From assembly GCF_022865105.1 (NCBI RefSeq), contig NZ_JAKNYM010000002.1, positions 343,501-407,500 on the forward strand: a stretch of DNA of 64,000 bases, in the 5' to 3' direction. Shown here piece after piece: positions 18,635 to 26,818 of this stretch. Made by a program: the position numbers and the translations under genes. The first letter of the stretch is position 1; each line of letters begins with the position of its first letter. This DNA is from Sphingomicrobium astaxanthinifaciens (GTDB taxonomy: Bacteria > Pseudomonadota > Alphaproteobacteria > Sphingomonadales > Sphingomonadaceae). The notes under the pieces are model-generated. The model made no database searches. It was not told the DNA's origin and worked only from the letters and a program-made list of their open reading frames with translations.

Positions 18635-19994
18635 GCGCGATACTCGCGCGGATAGACATGCGCGGTCTTGTCCCAGCGCCGCGGGCCGGGGGCGAAATGG
18701 AGCCGCAGCGCGCGCCACGCGGCGAGGATCGCGATGCTGTTGCCGACCACCAGCCGGGGGATCGCCCGCAGCCCCTCGGCGAGCCCGTAGGTCATTCCGG
18801 TGAACAGCGCGCGCATCGCCACCCGCCAGCACAGCAGCACCGCGTTGATGAGGAGCAGCGTCTCGAGCAGCGGGTCGCGGCGCCAGTCGACCGGTGCGCC
18901 CAGCCGCGCCGCGAGCCACAGCTGGAGATAGAGGAGCAGCGCGGCGTAGCCGGCGAGGAGGAGGAGCGCGGCCAGCGGCCCGCGCCGGTCGCGCAGCCGC
19001 ATCCAGCGTTCGCCCAGGCCCCCGCGCCAGCCGAGCCGGTCCCAGCCGGCCAGCGCGATGCCGCCGATCCAGCGCGCCTTCTGGCGCACCGCGGCATCGA
19101 AGCTGGCGGGGAAGTGGCCGCGACTGGCGACCACCGCGGGGCTGCCCGCCACCGCGGGGATGCGCACGAACAGCGTGCGCAGGCCGAGCTGGCCGAGCTT
19201 GAGCCCGAGTTCGTAATCCTCGGTCTGGCTGTCGGCGTCGAACGGGCATCCGCCCTGCATGGCGGCGATCCGGCCGAGCGCGGCGCGGTCGATCGCGCAC
19301 CCGACCCCGGCCAGCGGGACCGACGCGCCGACCGCCTCGCGCACCACCAGCTCCTTGCCGTGCGCCTCGGCGAACTCGTCGCAAAAATGGCCGCCGATCC
19401 AGCGACTGTCGCGGTCGATCAGCGGGACCACGGGCAGCTGGATCGCCCCGCCCCGCCCGGCGAGCGCGGCGAACAGCGGCAGTTCGAGCGGGTGCACCAC
19501 GTCCTCGGCATCGTGCAGCACCACCGCGCGCGCTGCCGAGCCGCGGCGGGCTCCCTCGGCGACCAGCGCGTCGTAGAGATGGTTGAGGCAGTCGGCCTTG
19601 GTGGTGGGACCGGGGTGGGGCAGCGCGACGCGGCGTAGCCGGGGGTCGTCGATCGCCGCGATCGCGGCGGCGGTCAGTGGATCGTTGGGGTAATGACCGA
19701 CCAGCAGCAGATAGTCGCCCTCGCCATAGCGGGCGAGCGTGGTGCGCAGCATGTCGCCGATCACCGCGCTTTCGTCCCACGCGGGATGAACACCGCGGTC
19801 CAGCCGGGCGCCGCGGGCGCGGGCAGCCGCTCGGCGAAGGCGCGCGGGTGGGCGCGGTAGACGGTCAGGCTGCGCCACGACCGCCGCGTGAAATAGAGCA
19901 GGTCGACGAGCAGGTCGTCGAGCGCGAAGAGGAAGAAGCCGACCGCGGCGAACAGCGCGAGCTCGGCGGCCACGGCGGGGAGCCAGTCGCTCAC
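18631..19994 (-). pseudogene. NfrB-like inner-membrane glycosyltransferase, frameshifted
   Basis: Two adjacent frames together encode one family-2 transferase like the N-terminal half of NfrB. The 5' piece has a membrane helix (ELALFAAVGFFLFALDDLLV) and runs to GWTAVFIP, then goes out of frame and stops. One base shifted, the protein resumes at AWDESAVIGDML, followed by PTTKADCLNHL, VVLHDAEDVVHP, TEDYELGLKLG and a Q-K-A-R-W motif, then several membrane helices. A single base is missing near 19781-19785, between the expected Ile-Pro and Trp-Asp. The start is probably GTG at 19994 without a clear RBS. It lacks the C-terminal MshEN c-di-GMP domain of E. coli NfrB. It may be truly broken or a base-calling error, since the downstream frame is otherwise intact. 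Confidence 0.75.
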
Positions 19995-20239
19995 GAGGGG
20001 CCCCCGCGCGGGGCCGCGGCGGGGCGGCGGCGATGCTGTCGATGGAACGCTCGGGTCGGCACGCACCCTCCCGGGGAGAATGAACCGAGCGCTTCGATCC
20101 ATAACGGCTTTATTGATCGGCGCAAGGATAATCGGAACGGGAGCGTAAGGCTGGGAACGGCGCGCGCCCCCGGTCTTTACTAGAAGGTAAGGTTAACGGG
20201 GTAGGCATCGGGGTGGGAGACACCAGGAGACGCCCACCG

Positions 20240-21043
20240 ATGGCCAGCCGCGTACAGCATCAACTCTCGGGCCTGATCGACCGCCACCGCCGCCGGCTGG
20301 CGGCGCGCGCGGCGGCGATCCACCACGGGCTCGAGGCCAATCTCCCCAAGCTGGTGGTCGGCTGGATGCTGCTGGCCATGTCGGCCTGCTCGCTGCGGGT
20401 CGTGGCGAGCCCGACGATGGGGCAGGGGCGCGGGCTCGAGACCGCCGCGCCCTATGTGCTGGTGGTGCTCGCCCCGGTGGTCACGTTGCTGTTCGCGCTG
20501 CACTGGTTCCGCGACGGCGAGGCGATGCCGCGCGACGGGGTCGACCTGGCCCGCATCGGGCACTGGCGCAAGGTCGCGCCCGCCCGCGCGCGCGCGCACG
20601 CGCTCTATGGCGCGGGGGGGATCATGGTCTCGCTCCTGATCGGCATGCTGCTCAACGTCCCGCTGCGCGTCACCGAATTCCTCGTCGCGATCCCCGCCAT
20701 CCCCTCCGACACCCCGCACTGGCTGTCGACGCTGCACTTCATGATGACCCTCGACGTGGTCGTCCTGACCAGCCTCTATACGCTCGCCTTCTGCGCCGCG
20801 CTGCGCAAGGTCCCCTTCTTCCCGCTGCTGCTGGGGACGATCTGGCTGCTCGACCTGACGATGCAGCTGGTCGTCGCGCAGGTGGTGGCGGGGGCCGGCC
20901 TGCCTCCCGGGGTGGCGGCACCGCTGCACACGCTGCTCGACGGCAACGTGAAGAAGGTGCTGATCTCGGCCGCGCTGTGGGCGCCCTATCTGCTCCTGTC
21001 GGAGCGGGTCAACATCACCTACCGCCACCGCGTCGCCGCCTGA
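20240..21043 (+). CDS. polytopic membrane protein, possibly DUF2569-like
   Basis: About 267 residues with a basic N-terminus and five or so transmembrane helices (LVVGWMLLAMSACSL, APYVLVVLAPVVTLLFAL, GAGGIMVSLLIGMLL, VVVLTSLYTLAFCAAL, FPLLLGTIWLLDLTMQ). The C-terminus LLSERVNITYRHRV resembles the end of DUF2569 proteins, a family without known function. AGGAG lies ten bases before the ATG used; an upstream GTG at 20213 would add nine residues. It is divergent from the NfrB-like gene, so they may share a control region. I could not assign a role. Confidence 0.6.
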   Translation: MASRVQHQLSGLIDRHRRRLAARAAAIHHGLEANLPKLVVGWMLLAMSACSLRVVASPTMGQGRGLETAAPYVLVVLAPVVTLLFALHWFRDGEAMPRDGVDLARIGHWRKVAPARARAHALYGAGGIMVSLLIGMLLNVPLRVTEFLVAIPAIPSDTPHWLSTLHFMMTLDVVVLTSLYTLAFCAALRKVPFFPLLLGTIWLLDLTMQLVVAQVVAGAGLPPGVAAPLHTLLDGNVKKVLISAALWAPYLLLSERVNITYRHRVAA

Positions 21044-21489
21044 TCGCGCGCGCGGCGCCGCGCTCGACGCGGCGACTCGCAGCGCGACTCGGGGCGCGCC
21101 GACTCGGGACGATGACGCCCCGCGGCGCCGTCCGGGCCCGCGAACGGGGGTGGCGGGACGGCCACGGCGCGTCCAAATGCGGGACAATCGTTAACCAGAA
21201 AAATTAGTGGGCTTGGCATTTAACCGAGAGTTAATGGCGGAAATCCGTGATTCTCGCCTGCTTCACTCACCTCGGATTGTAATGCGAGTTAAATTTCAAT
21301 GGTTGACAGTTCGTTACTTTCCCCCCCCTTTTGAGGTCATCCGATGCGGGGGTGGCACTACCCAAGCGACGGCAGCGAGGCCCGGGCCTGACCTTCCGGG
21401 AACGCGATCGCCGCAGGTGCCGAGCCGAATTGGACGGGGTGGCCGGGGTTGGTCGCTCCATCACCATGACGACAAGCACTAGGGGACGA
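21044..21489 (+). other. flp leader and promoter region
   Basis: About 445 bases without a gene. The segment 21180-21340 is clearly AT-richer than its surroundings, holds a perfect TTAA-N7-TTAA box at 21220-21234, and has a possible -35 TTGACA at 21303-21308 with no obvious matching -10. The distance from there to the pilin start leaves room for a long 5' untranslated leader. Confidence 0.6.
21220..21234 (+). promoter_or_regulatory. CtrA-type binding box upstream of flp
   Basis: TTAACCGAGAGTTAA is an exact TTAA-N7-TTAA, the recognition sequence of the alphaproteobacterial cell-cycle regulator CtrA. A further TTAAC half-site is at 21191. In Caulobacter CtrA controls pilin and cpa genes, so its place about 255 bases before the Flp pilin start is meaningful. 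Binding itself is inference. Confidence 0.6.
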
Positions 21490-21687
21490 ATGATGACCAA
21501 TTTCATGAAGATGATCAAAGACGAAGCGGGTGGTTCGGCGGCGGAATATGCGCTGATCCTCGCGATTATCGGCGCGACCGTGGCGATTGCCTCGATCCTG
21601 CTCGGCAACGCCATCGGCAACGCCATGAACGACACCTCGAACTGTCTCGAAGCCGCTCCGGCCGACCGTTCGACCACCTGCCTCTAG
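21490..21687 (+). CDS. flp: Flp-type pilin (major subunit of Tad pilus)
   Basis: A 65-residue prepilin. A short basic leader MMTNFMKMIKDEAG ends at a type IVb cleavage site G/GSAAEY, followed by the hydrophobic assembly helix ALILAIIGATVAIASILLG with the conserved Glu-Tyr. The C-terminal head is tiny (NDTSNCLEAAPADRSTTCL), with two Cys likely forming a disulfide. Cleavage would be by the CpaA peptidase encoded 13 kb downstream in the same locus. The RBS is AGGGGACGA; either of two successive ATGs may start it. A strong terminator follows, so pilin can be made in excess over the assembly proteins. Confidence 0.95.
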   Translation: MMTNFMKMIKDEAGGSAAEYALILAIIGATVAIASILLGNAIGNAMNDTSNCLEAAPADRSTTCL

Positions 21688-21706
21688 GCAGCAGCGAATG
21701 AAGCAG

Positions 21707-21748
21707 GGGCGGCGGACCATCGAATGGTCCGCCGCCCTTCTTCATTTT
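21707..21748 (+). terminator. Rho-independent terminator after flp
   Basis: A 14-base perfect stem (GGGCGGCGGACCAT / ATGGTCCGCCGCCC) with a CGA loop, then TTCTTCATTTT. It sits 20 bases after the pilin stop and separates flp from cpaB. Confidence 0.92.
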
Positions 21749-21858
21749 GGGACGCTGTCGGAACGAAAGGTTGATTTGCGCTCGGTTTTAAGCTCCAAAG
21801 CTGATATAGGTTAAACGCGTTAACGGGCATCGACCGATGCATCGCTCGGGGGACTCGC

Positions 21859-22761
21859 ATGAGACGTCAATCGGTTATCGCAATCGCCATCGCACTGGTC
21901 CTCGGGATCGTCGCGGTCTATCTCGCCAACACCTGGCTGTCGGAGCGCGAGGCGCGCATCGCGGCGGCCAACCAGGGCACCACCGAGGTCGCCGTCGCCG
22001 CCGTGCCGCTGGCCTATGGCGCGCCGATCACGCCCGACAAGGTGCGGTTCGCCAAATATCCCACCGACATGCTCCCGGCGGGGGTGTTCACCTCGCTCGA
22101 CGACCTGCTGCCCGAGGGGCGCGCGCGTCACGCGCTGCGCCCGATCGAGATCAACCAGCCGCTGCTCGCCGCCGACCTCACCGGCGAGGGCGAGGGCGCC
22201 TCGATCGCCGCGCTGCTCCCCGACGGGATGCGCGCCGCGACGGTGCGGATCAACGCGGTGTCGGGGGTCGCGGGGTTCATCAAGCCCAACGACACCGTCG
22301 ACGTGCTGATCACCCGGCAGGCGATCGGCGGCGGCGAGCAGGTCACCGACGTGCTGCTGCAGAACATCCGCGTCATCGCGATGGACCAGGATGCGCAGGG
22401 GCAGGAGGACCGCGCCCGCGTATCCAACACCGCCACGCTCGAGGTCACCCCGGTCGAGGCGCAGAAGCTCGCGCTCGGCCAGCGGCTCGGCAGCCTCAGC
22501 CTGGTGCTGCGCAAGCCCGGCGAGGAAGAGAATATCGCGCGGCTCGAGACGGTCAGCCTCGACGACCTGCGCTACGAACTGTCGGCGGGCTATCGCCCGG
22601 CGCCGCGCGAGGAGGCGGCGGCGCGCCCCGCCGCGGCGCAGCGGATCACCCAGCGCGCGCAGCAGCCGCGGCCCACCCGGACCGCGCCCGCGCCGCGGCC
22701 CAAGCCGACGGTGGAAGTGACGCGTGGACTTGAATCCGAAACTTACGAAGTGGGGGAATGA
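21859..22761 (+). CDS. cpaB: Flp pilus assembly protein CpaB (RcpC)
   Basis: 300 residues. An N-terminal membrane anchor (SVIAIAIALVLGIVAVYLA) is followed by a SAF/antifreeze-like domain (EVAVAAVPLAYGAPITPDKV...) and a second beta domain (GFIKPNDTVDVLITR, VLLQNIRVIAMDQ) typical of CpaB/RcpC. The last 60 residues are Pro/Arg/Ala-rich, probably a periplasmic or peptidoglycan-spanning tail. CpaB is thought to support the secretin or modify pilus display. The next gene starts inside its stop (ATGA overlap), so translation is coupled. Confidence 0.95.
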   Translation: MRRQSVIAIAIALVLGIVAVYLANTWLSEREARIAAANQGTTEVAVAAVPLAYGAPITPDKVRFAKYPTDMLPAGVFTSLDDLLPEGRARHALRPIEINQPLLAADLTGEGEGASIAALLPDGMRAATVRINAVSGVAGFIKPNDTVDVLITRQAIGGGEQVTDVLLQNIRVIAMDQDAQGQEDRARVSNTATLEVTPVEAQKLALGQRLGSLSLVLRKPGEEENIARLETVSLDDLRYELSAGYRPAPREEAAARPAAAQRITQRAQQPRPTRTAPAPRPKPTVEVTRGLESETYEVGE

Positions 22762-24263
22762 CCATGGGGGCAATCTGGAAAAGCGTCGCCGCGGCACTGC
22801 TGGCAGGGGCCGCGCTGGCCCCGGCGACCGCCGCGGCGCAGAGCGTGACGCCGGCGATGGGCGATTATGCGGGCGAACTGCAGGTGCCGCTCAACAAGAG
22901 CCAGGTGCTGCGGGTCGACCGGCCCTATGCCAAGGCGCTCGTCGGCAATAGCGAGATCGCCGACATCCTCCCGCTGACCGACGACTCGCTCTACGTGCTC
23001 GGCCAGTCGATCGGCACCACCAGCCTGACCCTCTACGACAATCGCGACCGGCTGATCGCGGTGGTCGACGTCGCGGTCGGCCCCGACGTCGGCGGGCTCA
23101 AGCGCCAGCTCGCCGAGCTGATGCCCGGGGACCAGGTCGGGGCGCGCATGCTCGGCGACGCGATCGTGCTCGAGGGGATCGTCTCCTCCTCGGTCGCCGC
23201 CGACCGCGCGCTGCGCCTCGCCGAGGCCTATAACCCCGCGCGGGTCATCAACATGCTGCAGGTCGGTTCCTCGCAGCAGGTGATGCTCGAGGTCCGCTTC
23301 TCCGAGATCAAGCGCAACGCCCTGAAGGACATGGGGGTGAGCTTCTTCTTCTCGGGCGACGATGTCGCCGGCGCCTTCGGCGAGGGGGCCGCGCTCGGCC
23401 CCGACTCCGATGGCGATTCGGTGCTCTCGCTCGGCTCGATCCGCGACAGCTTCGGCATCATCACCGGCAGCTTCTCGGCGCTCGGCGCCAACATCTCGGC
23501 GACGCTTGACGCGCTCGAGCGCAAGGGGGTGGTCACGACGCTGGCCGAACCCACGCTGGTCGCGCTGTCGGGCGAGACCGCGAGCTTCCTCGCGGGGGGC
23601 GAATTCCCGATTCCCGTCGCGCAGGGCTCGAGCTCGGGCACCGGCAACACCGCGATCACCGTCCAGTTCAAGCCGTTCGGGGTCGGGCTCGCCTTCACCC
23701 CGACCGTGCTCGCCGACGGGGTCATCAACCTCGTCGTCGAACCCGAGGTCAGCTCGATCGACAGCTCGGCCTCGGTGACGATCAACGGGCTGCTCGTGCC
23801 GGGGCTGCAGACCCGCCGCGCCTCGACCGTGGTCGAGCTGCGCGACGGCGAGAGCTTCGCGCTCGCCGGCCTCATCCGCACCGACTTCAACGACACGGTC
23901 CGCCAGTTCCCGCTGCTCGGCTCGATCCCGATCATCGGCACGCTGTTCCGCTCGACCAGCTTCCAGCGCGAGGAGACCGAGCTGGTGATCGTGGTCACCC
24001 CGCGGCTGGTGCGCCCGGTCCCGGCGGGCAGCCTGCCGCTGCCGACCGACCGCGTCACGCCGCCCGACGAGATCGACCTGTTCCTGCTCGGGCGCAGCGA
24101 CAGCGGCGTGCCGGGGGTGGCGCTGCCCGGCGCGCAACCCAACGAGGTCTGGTTCCCGATCGGCGAGCCGCCCACCGACGCCGCCCCCGAGGGGCATATC
24201 TTCGGCGGGATGGCCGCCGTCGATCCGGCGACGCTCGAAGGAGACTATGGCCATGACTATTGA
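22758..24263 (+). CDS. cpaC: Tad pilus secretin CpaC (RcpA)
   Basis: 501 residues. The signal peptide is followed by the pilot/N0 region (LNKSQVLRVDRPYAKALVGN, PLTDDSLYVLGQSIGTTSLT), a BON-like segment (GDAIVLEGIVSSSVAADRAL) and the secretin domain (VMLEVRFSEIKRN, FLAGGEFPIPVAQ, FKPFGVGLAFTPTVL, VPGLQTRRASTVVELRDGES). It forms the outer-membrane ring through which the Flp pilus passes. The tail after the secretin domain is about 80 residues and ends in HDY. It overlaps both neighbours (4 bases with cpaB, 17 with the small lipoprotein). Confidence 0.96.
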   Translation: MTMGAIWKSVAAALLAGAALAPATAAAQSVTPAMGDYAGELQVPLNKSQVLRVDRPYAKALVGNSEIADILPLTDDSLYVLGQSIGTTSLTLYDNRDRLIAVVDVAVGPDVGGLKRQLAELMPGDQVGARMLGDAIVLEGIVSSSVAADRALRLAEAYNPARVINMLQVGSSQQVMLEVRFSEIKRNALKDMGVSFFFSGDDVAGAFGEGAALGPDSDGDSVLSLGSIRDSFGIITGSFSALGANISATLDALERKGVVTTLAEPTLVALSGETASFLAGGEFPIPVAQGSSSGTGNTAITVQFKPFGVGLAFTPTVLADGVINLVVEPEVSSIDSSASVTINGLLVPGLQTRRASTVVELRDGESFALAGLIRTDFNDTVRQFPLLGSIPIIGTLFRSTSFQREETELVIVVTPRLVRPVPAGSLPLPTDRVTPPDEIDLFLLGRSDSGVPGVALPGAQPNEVWFPIGEPPTDAAPEGHIFGGMAAVDPATLEGDYGHDY

Positions 24264-24525
24264 TCGCAAGAGCGGCCTCGCCGCGCTCGTGCTGGCGCCG
24301 CTCGCACTCGGCGCCTGCGCACCGGTCGACCACGCCTTCGGCGAAAGCGTCGCCTACGCCAAGTCGGCGCACACGGTGAACCCCGACCCGGTCTACACCG
24401 AGGCCGATGCCGCGCCCGGCGCCAGCGGCGACGTCGCCGCGGCGGCGGCGGAGCGCTACCGCACCGGCTCGGTCGAACAGCCCAATACCGTCCGCAGCAC
24501 CCAGGTCCGGGGCGGCGGCGGCTAA
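24247..24525 (+). CDS. small lipoprotein in the CpaD position
   Basis: 92 residues. The N-terminal signal LAALVLAPLALGAC is a lipobox (L-G-A-C), giving an outer-membrane or periplasmic lipoprotein of about 70 mature residues ending AERYRTGSVEQPNTVRST plus a Gly-rich tail. It occupies the place between cpaC and the tad machinery where other alphaproteobacteria carry CpaD, a secretin-associated lipoprotein, but is far shorter than CpaD. A pilotin-like role for the secretin is reasonable but inferred. AAGGAG lies just before the first ATG; a second ATG two codons later has better spacing. It overlaps the end of cpaC. Confidence 0.75.
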   Translation: MAMTIDRKSGLAALVLAPLALGACAPVDHAFGESVAYAKSAHTVNPDPVYTEADAAPGASGDVAAAAAERYRTGSVEQPNTVRSTQVRGGGG

Positions 24526-24542
24526 GTCCAAGGAGATGAAAG

Positions 24543-26300
24543 GTGTTTCGCTCGCATAGAAGCCTGATCCACCGGTCGGACGGCGCCGCGGCCCCGACCA
24601 TCGCCCTGTCGCTGTTCGCACTGGTCGGCGCAGGGGGGATCGCCTTCGACTATGCGCGGATGGCGAGCCTCGACACCGAACTCCAGAACGCCGCCGACCA
24701 GGCCGCACTCGCCGCCGCCTCGCAGCTCGACGGCAAGGCCGACAGCTGCGCCCGCGGCGCGCAGGCGGCCGCCCGGCTCGTCGCCAACGAGACGCGCATG
24801 GCCAATGACGGCGATGCGGCGGGCTTCATTGTCGAGGTGCTCGAGGCGAGCTACGACTGCGACGGCCCCTCGCAGGCCGCCAACGAGGCGCTCAAGATCC
24901 GCTTCTGGCAGGACCGCGGCAAGACCATCCCGGCCACCGGCGGCGGGGTCGATGCCAAGTTCGTCGAGGTCGAGGTCGAGACCCGCCGCGCGATCTTCGC
25001 GCTGACCCCGGTGGTCGCCGCGCTCGGCTCGGGCGACCTGCGCGGCGTCGCCTTCGCGGGCATCAATGAGGCAGTGTGCAAGGTGCCGCCGCTGATGATC
25101 TGCAACCCCAACGAGGGCAACCCCTCCCCCTCGACCGACTTCGAGGTCGAGGATTTCATCGGCTTCGGGTTGCGGCTCAAGGCGGTCGATCCCGGCGGCG
25201 CCGAGGCGCCCGGCAATTACGGCTTCCTCAAGACCTTCGGCAACGGCACCCCCGGGCTCAAGGCAGCGCTCGGCTACAATACCCCGGGGGGCGACTGCCT
25301 CGACGGCGACGAGGTCACCACCGAGCCGGGCAACAAGGAGAGCGTCACCGCCGCGATCAACACGCGCTTCGACATCTTCGTCAACGGCCAGCTCAACCAG
25401 ATCGGGTGCGCGAGCGGCTTTCCCTGCAATGCCAGCACCAATTCGGTGAAGGACCTCGTCCTCAAGGGACCGGGCAACCAGTGCGGAGTGGTGCCGACGG
25501 GCAACCCCAACGGCTGGCGCGAGATCACCGATGCCAACCAGCGCTACTATCCGGTCAACAATCCCACGAGCCCGAAGCACTATCTCAACTACACGCACAC
25601 CCCGGCGGCGATGGGGCATCCGCGTGACAAGTGCCACGCGGTGAACAACCTCGGGATCTGCACCTACCAGGGGGGGGCGCAGACCATCTGGGGCGACGGC
25701 TATTGGGACATCGACGCCTATTTCCGGGCCAACCACCCGACCAAGATCGCGGGCTATCCCGGGTACCTCGCGGCGGTCGCGGCCGACCCGACCCTGCAGA
25801 ACGAGATCATCGCCGCCTCGCCCACCGGGTCGATGCCGACCGATCCCAATACCGGCCTCGCCCGGCTCTATCCGACCCGCTACATGGTCTACCGCTGGGA
25901 AATGGGGAACGGCATCTCGCAGGCGAGTGGCGGTACCGCCAACATGCCGGCGCAAAAGGCGGTCGGCTCCAACAACTGGTACGCCCGCCCCAAATGCGAC
26001 GCGAGCGGCGGGATCGCGGGGGGCTATGATTCGAGCGGCGGGGTCGATGACGACGTGCTCGACCGCCGCCTCGTCACGGTCGCGGTGCTCAACTGCCAGG
26101 CCGACGGCGTGGCGGGGCGCTCGACCGTGCCGGTGGTGGCGTGGATCGACGTCTTCATGGTCGAACCCAGCTTCAGCCGCGCGGGCAACACGCGCAGCGA
26201 ATATGGCGACCTCTACGTCGAGATCGTCAGCGGCGCGGCCGCGGGGCAGCAGGAAGAGATCCAGCTGGTCAAGAAGGCGATCCCCTACCTAATCGAATGA
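24543..26300 (+). CDS. tadG: TadG-like pilus assembly protein, Cys-rich
   Basis: 585 residues. The N-terminus has the TadE/G-like (Flp pilus-assembly) domain: GAAAPTIALSLFALVGAG as membrane helix, then FDYARMASLDTELQNAADQA. The long C-terminal part is periplasmic and contains more than ten Cys spread in pairs (VCKVPPLMICN, GCASGFPC, KCHAVNNLGICTY), suggesting several disulfides. I do not see the MIDAS motif of a von Willebrand A domain found in some TadG proteins. Start is GTG behind AAGGAG. TadG-type proteins are membrane-anchored pseudopilin-like parts of the Tad system. Its stop overlaps the next start. Confidence 0.85.
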   Translation: MFRSHRSLIHRSDGAAAPTIALSLFALVGAGGIAFDYARMASLDTELQNAADQAALAAASQLDGKADSCARGAQAAARLVANETRMANDGDAAGFIVEVLEASYDCDGPSQAANEALKIRFWQDRGKTIPATGGGVDAKFVEVEVETRRAIFALTPVVAALGSGDLRGVAFAGINEAVCKVPPLMICNPNEGNPSPSTDFEVEDFIGFGLRLKAVDPGGAEAPGNYGFLKTFGNGTPGLKAALGYNTPGGDCLDGDEVTTEPGNKESVTAAINTRFDIFVNGQLNQIGCASGFPCNASTNSVKDLVLKGPGNQCGVVPTGNPNGWREITDANQRYYPVNNPTSPKHYLNYTHTPAAMGHPRDKCHAVNNLGICTYQGGAQTIWGDGYWDIDAYFRANHPTKIAGYPGYLAAVAADPTLQNEIIAASPTGSMPTDPNTGLARLYPTRYMVYRWEMGNGISQASGGTANMPAQKAVGSNNWYARPKCDASGGIAGGYDSSGGVDDDVLDRRLVTVAVLNCQADGVAGRSTVPVVAWIDVFMVEPSFSRAGNTRSEYGDLYVEIVSGAAAGQQEEIQLVKKAIPYLIE

Positions 26301-26818
26301 CGCGCTCCCCCCGCCTCGACGTTCGCGCGCTCGCGCAGGACCAGCGCGGCAATGCCGCCGCCGAGCTCGCGCTCGCGATCCCGCTGCTCGTCCTCCTCTT
26401 CCTCGGGGCGATCGAGATGGGCAATTATTTCGTCTCGGCGCATCACCTCCAGAAGGGCGTGCGCGATGCCGCCCGCTATGCCGCGCGGGTGCCCTATGGC
26501 GACCTGTCGACGGGGGGCTGCACCTATGCCACGGGCAGCGCGGCGGACACCGCGATCCGCAATCTCGCGCGCACCGGGTCGGTCGACGCCTCACGCCAGC
26601 CGCGGCTCAATTTCTGGACCGACAACGCGACCGTCAACGTGACGATGGTGTGCGACACCTCGGGCGATTACGCGGGCGCGTTCGAGGACAATGTCGACGG
26701 CGCGCCGCAGGTGACGGTGCGCGCCCGGGTGCCCTATCCGACGCTGTTCGGCTATCCCTTCCTGCCCGACCTCCTGTTCATCAACGCCGAACAGGAAGCC
26801 GCGGTGTTCGGCGCATGA
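26297..26818 (+). CDS. tadE: TadE-type minor pseudopilin 1
   Basis: 173 residues. The N-terminal TadE motif is DQRGNAAAELALAIPLLVLL followed by FLGAIEMGNYF: a processing-type Gly, a Glu at the usual position and one membrane helix. The periplasmic part is beta-rich with two Cys. TadE proteins are pseudopilins processed by the prepilin peptidase and are needed for fibre formation. It is coupled on both sides (ATGA overlaps with tadG and the second tadE). Confidence 0.9.
   Translation: MTRSPRLDVRALAQDQRGNAAAELALAIPLLVLLFLGAIEMGNYFVSAHHLQKGVRDAARYAARVPYGDLSTGGCTYATGSAADTAIRNLARTGSVDASRQPRLNFWTDNATVNVTMVCDTSGDYAGAFEDNVDGAPQVTVRARVPYPTLFGYPFLPDLLFINAEQEAAVFGA

Noticed and set aside
17438-19780. 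One 780-residue minus-strand gene
   Set aside because: Only its last 398 residues make sense (NfrA-like, from 18634). The front part is an off-frame reading of the glycosyltransferase.
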